Origin: Planctomycetota bacterium
GTDB lineage: Bacteria; Planctomycetota; Planctomycetia; Pirellulales; Pirellulaceae
Direction: 5' to 3'
NCBI GenBank assembly: GCA_029259935.1
Contig: JAJDEH010000468.1
Span: forward strand, 1 to 10,823
DNA: 10,823 bases
Below, in pieces: positions 7,247-10,823 of the stretch. Below the pieces are notes generated by a model. The model made no database searches, was not told the DNA's origin, and worked only from the letters and a program-made list of their open reading frames with translations. Made by a program: the position numbers and the translations under genes. Every line of letters starts with the position of its first letter. The stretch's first letter is position 1.

Positions 7247-7954
7247 ATGTTGGCATCTTCGATGGACCGTGGCGTTGTGGAAGAAATTGTTCGCCAGATT
7301 GTTTTGCAGCAAGGCGGTGCGGGCCCGGCGAACAACGGCACCCGTGGCGAACCCAATCTTGTCGTGAGCATTTCGGCCCGGCACTGCCACCTGACCGATG
7401 AACACGTGGAAATGTTGTTTGGACCAGGGCAAACGCTAACGCCGATGCGCGATCTATTTCAAGAAGGTTTTTACGCGGCCGAGCAAACCGTGATGGTCGT
7501 CGGTCCTCGTCGCCGCATGTTGCCCAACGTGCGAGTGCTAGGTCCCACCCGGCCTCACAGCCAAGTTGAACTGGCATTTACCGATTCGATTTCCTTGGGA
7601 ATCGACGCGCCGGTTCGGCACAGCGGCAAGATCGCCGGTACTCCGGGCTGCGTGCTGGTGGGGCCGAAGGGCGTCGTGGAGTTGGAGGAAGGCGTGATTC
7701 GCGCGGCGCGTCACGTACACATGAATCAGGACCATGCCCAACATTATGGCGTCAAAAACGGCGACTTCATGAAGCTGCGAATCAACTCGCCGTTTTGTAC
7801 GACCGTGCTGGAGGACATGCTGGTCCGCGCCGACCAGACGAGCAAATTGGAGGTTCATATCGATACCGACGAAGGAAACGCGGTTTATCTGGACGGAGCC
7901 GAAAAGGTGGAATTGATTCCGCAAGACGAAGGATGCTCGTGTAAGAGTCGTTAA
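7247..7954 (+). CDS. pduL: PduL-type phosphate propanoyltransferase (phosphotransacylase)
   Basis: The 235-residue protein belongs to the PduL family, which moves an acyl group from CoA to phosphate inside BMCs and so recycles CoA while making acyl-phosphate. Metal ligands are visible: ARHCH at 44-48 (His46, His48), RHVHM at 155-159 (His156, His158), Glu108 in SQVELAF, and His204 in EVHIDTDEG; Arg102 and Arg124 ([13 protein letters not shown]) match the substrate-binding arginines. Residues about 6-22 ([17 protein letters not shown]) form an amphipathic helix followed by a Gly/Pro/Asn linker, a typical encapsulation peptide, which points to a lumen location. The ATG at 7247 has a weak GTGAG site 8 bases upstream; ATG 7262 is an alternative that keeps the peptide. 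The tail ends CSCKSR, slightly unusual. Substrate is likely lactyl-, propionyl- or acetyl-CoA, depending on the aldehyde. Confidence 0.94.
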   Translation: MLASSMDRGVVEEIVRQIVLQQGGAGPANNGTRGEPNLVVSISARHCHLTDEHVEMLFGPGQTLTPMRDLFQEGFYAAEQTVMVVGPRRRMLPNVRVLGPTRPHSQVELAFTDSISLGIDAPVRHSGKIAGTPGCVLVGPKGVVELEEGVIRAARHVHMNQDHAQHYGVKNGDFMKLRINSPFCTTVLEDMLVRADQTSKLEVHIDTDEGNAVYLDGAEKVELIPQDEGCSCKSR

Positions 7955-7971
7955 GAAAGTCAAACTTGGTG

Positions 7972-8035
7972 AGCCGGAAGTAAAAACGTCCGGGTTTCCA
8001 ATAACCGGAGAGCTAACGCTCTCCGCTCGCCGGCT
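7972..8035. repeat. Nested hairpin between pduL and the first BMC-H gene
   Basis: CGGAGAGC (8006-8013) and GCTCTCCG (8018-8025) form a perfect 8-bp stem with a TAAC loop. AGCCGG (7972-7977) and CCGGCT (8030-8035) can pair around it. There is no T-tract. The GGAGAGC...GCTCTCC core resembles a dispersed planctomycete intergenic repeat from memory. Its place just before the shell genes could affect their mRNA stability relative to pduL. Confidence 0.65.
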
Positions 8036-8074
8036 TAATCACAATCAACAACAACTTTTTTTGGAGACCCACTA

Positions 8075-8368
8075 ATGGCGAAGATCCAAGAAGCGCTCGG
8101 GATGATCGAGACCAAGGGCTATATCGCTCTGGTCGAGGCAACCGACGCCATGCTGAAAGCTGCCAACGTGCAGTTCATGGGCTGGGACAAAGTCGGTTCC
8201 GGCATGGTCGCGAGCTTTGTGACGGGCGATGTCGCGGCCGTGAAAGCGGCCACCGACGCCGGCGCGAACGCGGCCGGACGGATTGGCGAAGTGGTCAGCG
8301 TGCAAGTCATCCCGCGGCCGCACGACGATTTGTCGATCGTGCTGCCCGCGCCCAAGAAGTCCAAGTAA
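8075..8368 (+). CDS. BMC-H shell protein 1 (hexamer, GSG pore)
   Basis: This 97-residue single-BMC-domain protein forms the flat hexameric tiles of the microcompartment shell. The domain fills residues 5-88: [20 protein letters not shown] (helix 1 region), pore loop KVGSG at 39-43, [17 protein letters not shown] at 51-67 and VIPRPHDDL at 78-86. The Gly-Ser-Gly pore matches that of PduA, which passes small polar metabolites. Lys14 in ETKG and Arg81 in PRPH are the edge residues that join neighbouring hexamers. A short basic tail (PAPKKSK) distinguishes it from the second copy. The start has a good site, GGAGA, 10 bases upstream. It lies 39 bases before the second BMC-H, and the two were probably produced by gene duplication. 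Planctomycete-type BMC loci characteristically carry two BMC-H genes. Confidence 0.95.
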   Translation: MAKIQEALGMIETKGYIALVEATDAMLKAANVQFMGWDKVGSGMVASFVTGDVAAVKAATDAGANAAGRIGEVVSVQVIPRPHDDLSIVLPAPKKSK

Positions 8369-8407
8369 GACGCAACTCACGAGCTATCAACAACAGGAGA
8401 ACAACTA

Positions 8408-8674
8408 GTGGATAACGCAATTGGTCTAATTGAAACTCGCGGCTTGGTGGGCTTGATCGAAGCCACCGACTCCATGGCAAAAGCGGCGAACGTGAAGATC
8501 GTCAAACGCGTCGACATCGGCGGCGGCCTGGTCACGGCCATCGTCAGCGGCGACGTCGGCAGCGTGCGCGCGGCGGTCGAAGCTGGCGCCAACGCGGCCT
8601 CGCAAGTCGGCGAGTTGGTCGGCAGCCATATCATTCCCCGGCCGGCGGACGGATTGGTGGACGCCTTCGTGTAG
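8408..8674 (+). CDS. BMC-H shell protein 2 (hexamer, GGG pore)
   Basis: This 88-residue BMC-H paralogue of the preceding gene starts at a GTG with AGGAGA about 8 bases upstream. Domain landmarks are GLIETRGLVGLIEATDSM at 6-23, pore loop DIGGG at 36-40, GDVGSVRAAVEAGANAA at 48-64 and IIPRPADGL at 75-83. Two differences from copy 1 stand out. The pore is Gly-Gly-Gly instead of Gly-Ser-Gly, which removes a pore-lining side chain. The edge lysine of ETKG is replaced by Arg11, at the position whose lysine governs hexamer-hexamer contacts in PduA. The basic tail is also missing. The two paralogues probably form distinct or mixed tiles in one shell. Confidence 0.95.
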   Translation: MDNAIGLIETRGLVGLIEATDSMAKAANVKIVKRVDIGGGLVTAIVSGDVGSVRAAVEAGANAASQVGELVGSHIIPRPADGLVDAFV

Positions 8675-8684
8675 TCGCCCATGG

Positions 8685-8712
8685 CGGGACTCGACGATGA
8701 CGGGACTCGACG
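8685..8712 (+). repeat. 12-bp direct repeat in the spacer before ackA
   Basis: CGGGACTCGACG occurs at 8685-8696 and again at 8701-8712, four bases apart (a 16-bp period). The second copy lies just upstream of the ribosome binding site of the kinase gene. It is short and may be only a local duplication. Confidence 0.8.
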
Positions 8713-8729
8713 GGAAAGGAATCAGCACC

Positions 8730-9920
8730 ATGAAAGTCCTCGTGGCCAACCTCGGCTCAACGAGCTTTAAGTATCGGCTGTTCGACATGTCGGACGAGTC
8801 GCAACTGGCTCGTGGCGGTATCGAGCGGATCGGTTCATCGGAAAGCCAATGCTTTGTCGAGATCGGCGACCAGCGCCGAGAACTGACGGCCAGCGTGCCC
8901 GATCACGCCGTGGCCGTGAAGCAATGCCTCGACCAGTTGACCGACGCTGCGGAAGGCTGTCTTGAGGACGCTGCGGAAGTGAAGGCCATCGGCTTCAAGG
9001 CGGTGCATGGCGGCCGGATTAGCGGAGTTCAACGAGTTACGCCTAAGGTGTTGGCAGCGATGGAAGAAATGAGCCAAGTCGCTCCGGCTCATAATCCGCC
9101 CTACATCAACGCCATGCGATTGCTGGCGGAGAAGCTGCCCGAAATTCCCTTGGTGGCGGCCTTTGAAACCGGATTTCATGCAACGGTCGACGATTCGCTG
9201 CGGCACTATGCGATGCCCCGCGAGTGGGCCGAGCAACTGCCGATTCGTCGTTGGGGATTTCACGGCGCGAGCCATCGTTATATCGCTGAGCGGACGGCGG
9301 AGATTCTTGATCGCGACGACGCGCGGGTGATTTCTTGTCACCTGGGAGGCTCCAGCAGCCTGTGCGCGATCCGCGGCCGACAGAGCGTTTCGACGTCGAT
9401 GGGCATGAGCCCCCAGTCAGGTATACCGCACAACAATCGCGTCGGCGATTTCGATCCCTTTTCATTACCGTTGATCATGCAGCATACCGGCAAGTCGCTG
9501 GACGAGGTGCTCTCCGAGTTGGCGAACCACGGAGGTTTGCTCGGCCTGAGCGGCGTGAGCGGCGATGTGCGGGATCTGGAGGAAGCGGCTGGCCAAGGCA
9601 ACTCGCGCGCCAAGCTGGCCTTGGACATGTTCACCTCGGAAGTCCGTCGTTATTTGGGCGGGTTGCTGGTCGAACTGGGCGGAGCGGAAGCGATCGTGTT
9701 CACGGGCGGCATCGGCGAAAACGGTGTTGGTGTCCGGGCGACCGTTTGTCGCGATCTGGGCGAATTGGGAATCGTGCTGGACGACAATCTCAATCAATCG
9801 GCAAGCGGCGAAGCCCGGATCAGCGCCGCGGAAAGCCGTACGCAGGTGTGGGTTGTACCCACGAACGAAGAAATCATCGTCGCGCGACAGACCCAGGAAG
9901 TGTTGGAGCGCGGCGAATGA
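8730..9920 (+). CDS. ackA: Acetate/propionate kinase-family enzyme of the BMC, divergent active site
   Basis: The 396-residue protein has the length and motif order of acetokinases, which convert acyl-phosphate and ADP into the free acid and ATP. Seen are NLGSTSFKYRLFDM (7-20), KAVHGG (90-95), PAHNPPYI (119-126), FETGFH (145-150), RRWGFHGASH (173-182), the phosphate loop HLGGSSS (204-210), NRVGDFDP (236-243), LLGLSGVSGDVR (270-281), FTGGIGENG (324-332) and PTNEE (377-381). Several positions usually fixed are changed: Lys90 stands where the catalytic Arg of R-V-V-H-G-G is expected, Glu146 where the Asp of FDTAFH is expected, and HLGNGAS has become HLGGSSS. Arg237 and Glu380/381 are kept. The ATG at 8730 (AAAGGA 9 bases upstream) is preferred to ATG 8697, which adds 11 residues unlike the family. 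No encapsulation peptide is seen, so it may act outside the shell. Lactyl-phosphate is a plausible substrate. Confidence 0.88.
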   Translation: MKVLVANLGSTSFKYRLFDMSDESQLARGGIERIGSSESQCFVEIGDQRRELTASVPDHAVAVKQCLDQLTDAAEGCLEDAAEVKAIGFKAVHGGRISGVQRVTPKVLAAMEEMSQVAPAHNPPYINAMRLLAEKLPEIPLVAAFETGFHATVDDSLRHYAMPREWAEQLPIRRWGFHGASHRYIAERTAEILDRDDARVISCHLGGSSSLCAIRGRQSVSTSMGMSPQSGIPHNNRVGDFDPFSLPLIMQHTGKSLDEVLSELANHGGLLGLSGVSGDVRDLEEAAGQGNSRAKLALDMFTSEVRRYLGGLLVELGGAEAIVFTGGIGENGVGVRATVCRDLGELGIVLDDNLNQSASGEARISAAESRTQVWVVPTNEEIIVARQTQEVLERGE

Positions 9921-9925
9921 CGATG

Positions 9926-9955
9926 ACCCCAAAAACGGTGACCCCAAAAACGGTG
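9926..9955 (+). repeat. Exact 15-bp tandem duplication before the BMC-P gene
   Basis: ACCCCAAAAACGGTG is repeated without a gap (9926-9940 and 9941-9955), between the kinase stop codon and the BMC-P ribosome binding site. It encodes nothing. It moves the BMC-P start 15 bases away without harming its own ribosome binding site at 9960-9965. Confidence 0.9.
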
Positions 9956-9972
9956 ACTAAGAGGATAATGCC

Positions 9973-10299
9973 ATGTTTGTCGCCAAGGTAACTGGTTCGC
10001 TGGTTTCCACTCAAAAAGTCGATTCGATGGTGGGCTACAAATTGCTCGTCGTGGAACCGTATCGGCTGGAGGCGGAAACAAGAGAGAGTTTGGTGACGAC
10101 CGGCCGGACGTTTGTCGCCGTCGATCTATTGGGAGCAGGCGTGGGCGACTATGTGCTGATTACGCAAGGGTCGAGCGCCCGGCTGACACCGGAGACTGGC
10201 AAGATGCCGATCGACACCGTGATCATCGGCATCGTCGACCATGTCCATATTGACAAAAAAGCTGTTTACTCGCGTGAAGAAGAATCATCCAAGCGGTAG
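9973..10299 (+). CDS. BMC-P shell vertex protein (EutN/CcmL family)
   Basis: The protein is 108 residues, of the pentameric BMC-P family that caps the vertices of the icosahedral shell. Recognisable elements are the N-terminal strand MFVAKVTGSLVSTQKVDSM, GYKLLVVEPY at 21-30, VAVDLLGAGVGDYVLITQG at 48-66, the strongly conserved GSSAR at 66-70, and DTVIIGIVDHVHID at 81-94. The ATG at 9973 has AGAGGA 7 bases upstream; an out-of-frame ATG at 9968 overlaps the site region and is not used. Only one BMC-P is present here, whereas characterised planctomycete BMC loci have several, so more are expected beyond the right edge. The polar C-terminal tail (SREEESSKR) extends past the conserved domain. It is followed by the dehydrogenase gene after only 19 bases, consistent with co-transcription. 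Confidence 0.94.
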   Translation: MFVAKVTGSLVSTQKVDSMVGYKLLVVEPYRLEAETRESLVTTGRTFVAVDLLGAGVGDYVLITQGSSARLTPETGKMPIDTVIIGIVDHVHIDKKAVYSREEESSKR

Positions 10300-10318
10300 G
10301 TAGTCAAAGGGATAAACC

Positions 10319-10823
10319 ATGCAAATCGATGAATCCGTGATCCGCAACGTGGTTGCACAAGTACTGGCCGAGGTGGGGCCGATTCCGCCGGTCCAAAACA
10401 GTGGTTACCAGGGACGCCACGGACTGTTCGACAACGTCGACGATGCGGTCGCCGCCGCTCGCGAAGCGTTCGAACAACTGTCCGAGCGAACGATGGAAGA
10501 TCGCAAGCGGATCATCGGCCACATTCGCCGCATTTCAATCGACCAATGCGAAGAGTTGGGCACGATGGAAATGGAGGAGACCAAGATAGGCCGCCTGGAA
10601 CACAAGATCGAAAAGCTGAAGACACTTGGCGAAAAGACTCCCGGCGTCGAATTCATGAAGAGCGAAGTATTCAGCGGCGATCGCGGTTTGGCCGTCATCG
10701 AACATGCTCCGTTTGGCGTGATCGGCGCGATTACGCCTGTCACGCACTCGCTGCCCACGGTCACTGGCAACGCCGTCAGCATTATCGCCGGCGGCAATAC
10801 GCTGGTCGTCAATCCTCATCCCA
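10319..10823 (+). CDS. CoA-acylating aldehyde dehydrogenase of the BMC, 3'-truncated by the window edge
   Basis: 168 residues are present from the ATG at 10319 (AAAGGGA about 7 bases upstream); the gene runs off the right edge. The family oxidises an aldehyde to acyl-CoA with NAD+ in the BMC lumen and is related to PduP/EutE. Residues 1-18 (IDESVIRNVVAQVLAEV) form an amphipathic helix followed by a Pro/Gly linker, a typical encapsulation peptide. The dehydrogenase fold begins near residue 35, with DDAVAAAREAFEQLSE and RKRIIGHIRRI, and contains the Rossmann entry APFGVIGAITPVTHSLPTV at about 130-148 and IIAGGNTLVVNPHP at 155-168. In PduP/EutE the segment after ITP/VTP has Asn (T-N-P), the oxyanion-hole residue; here it is His143 (T-H-S). 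The catalytic cysteine lies beyond the window. Lactaldehyde is the substrate expected by analogy with planctomycete BMCs. Confidence 0.9.
   Translation, partial: MQIDESVIRNVVAQVLAEVGPIPPVQNSGYQGRHGLFDNVDDAVAAAREAFEQLSERTMEDRKRIIGHIRRISIDQCEELGTMEMEETKIGRLEHKIEKLKTLGEKTPGVEFMKSEVFSGDRGLAVIEHAPFGVIGAITPVTHSLPTVTGNAVSIIAGGNTLVVNPHP

Noticed and set aside
9335..9991. Plus-strand Arg-rich frame of 218 codons inside the kinase gene
   Set aside because: It is an out-of-frame shadow of ackA with typical Arg/Gly-rich composition.

Overview
The window reads like a planctomycete genome, probably from the Pirellula/Rhodopirellula side of the phylum. The grounds are a bacterial microcompartment (BMC) operon of the planctomycete-verrucomicrobial kind, a secreted protein with three SHD1-like domains (a fold strongly enriched in planctomycetes), moderate GC content, long spacers and hairpin-forming intergenic repeats. 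This placement is inference; there is no rRNA or other phylogenetic marker here.

Left part (1-6250), loosely packed and accessory in character. It opens with the 3' part of an HSP90-like (GHKL) ATPase gene whose frame stays open to the left edge, so the true start lies outside. A spacer with a diverged direct repeat and a small four-helix membrane protein follow. On the minus strand come a secreted SHD1/zinc-ribbon protein (2633-3808) and a putative lipoprotein with PepSY-like and BamE-like segments (4136-5869). A good rho-independent terminator for the lipoprotein gene lies at 3996-4025. None of these four genes has an obvious functional tie to the BMC operon.

Right part (6256-10823), a compact plus-strand operon: a DeoR-family regulator preceded by a promoter-like pair and a tandem 19-bp repeat (possible operator), PduL-type phosphotransacylase, two BMC-H shell proteins, an acetate-kinase-family enzyme, a BMC-P (EutN/CcmL-type) vertex protein, and the 5' end of a CoA-acylating aldehyde dehydrogenase cut by the right edge. 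Together they give a shell plus the core for aldehyde to acyl-CoA, acyl-phosphate, then acid and ATP. In characterised planctomycete BMCs the aldehyde is lactaldehyde from L-fucose or L-rhamnose. The signature aldolase is not in this window, so the substrate is inferred by family resemblance.

Most worth a second look: the kinase and the dehydrogenase both carry changes at positions normally fixed in their families; the regulator is preceded by a tandem repeat; two hairpins punctuate the operon; and several unrelated spacers contain short exact tandem duplications.
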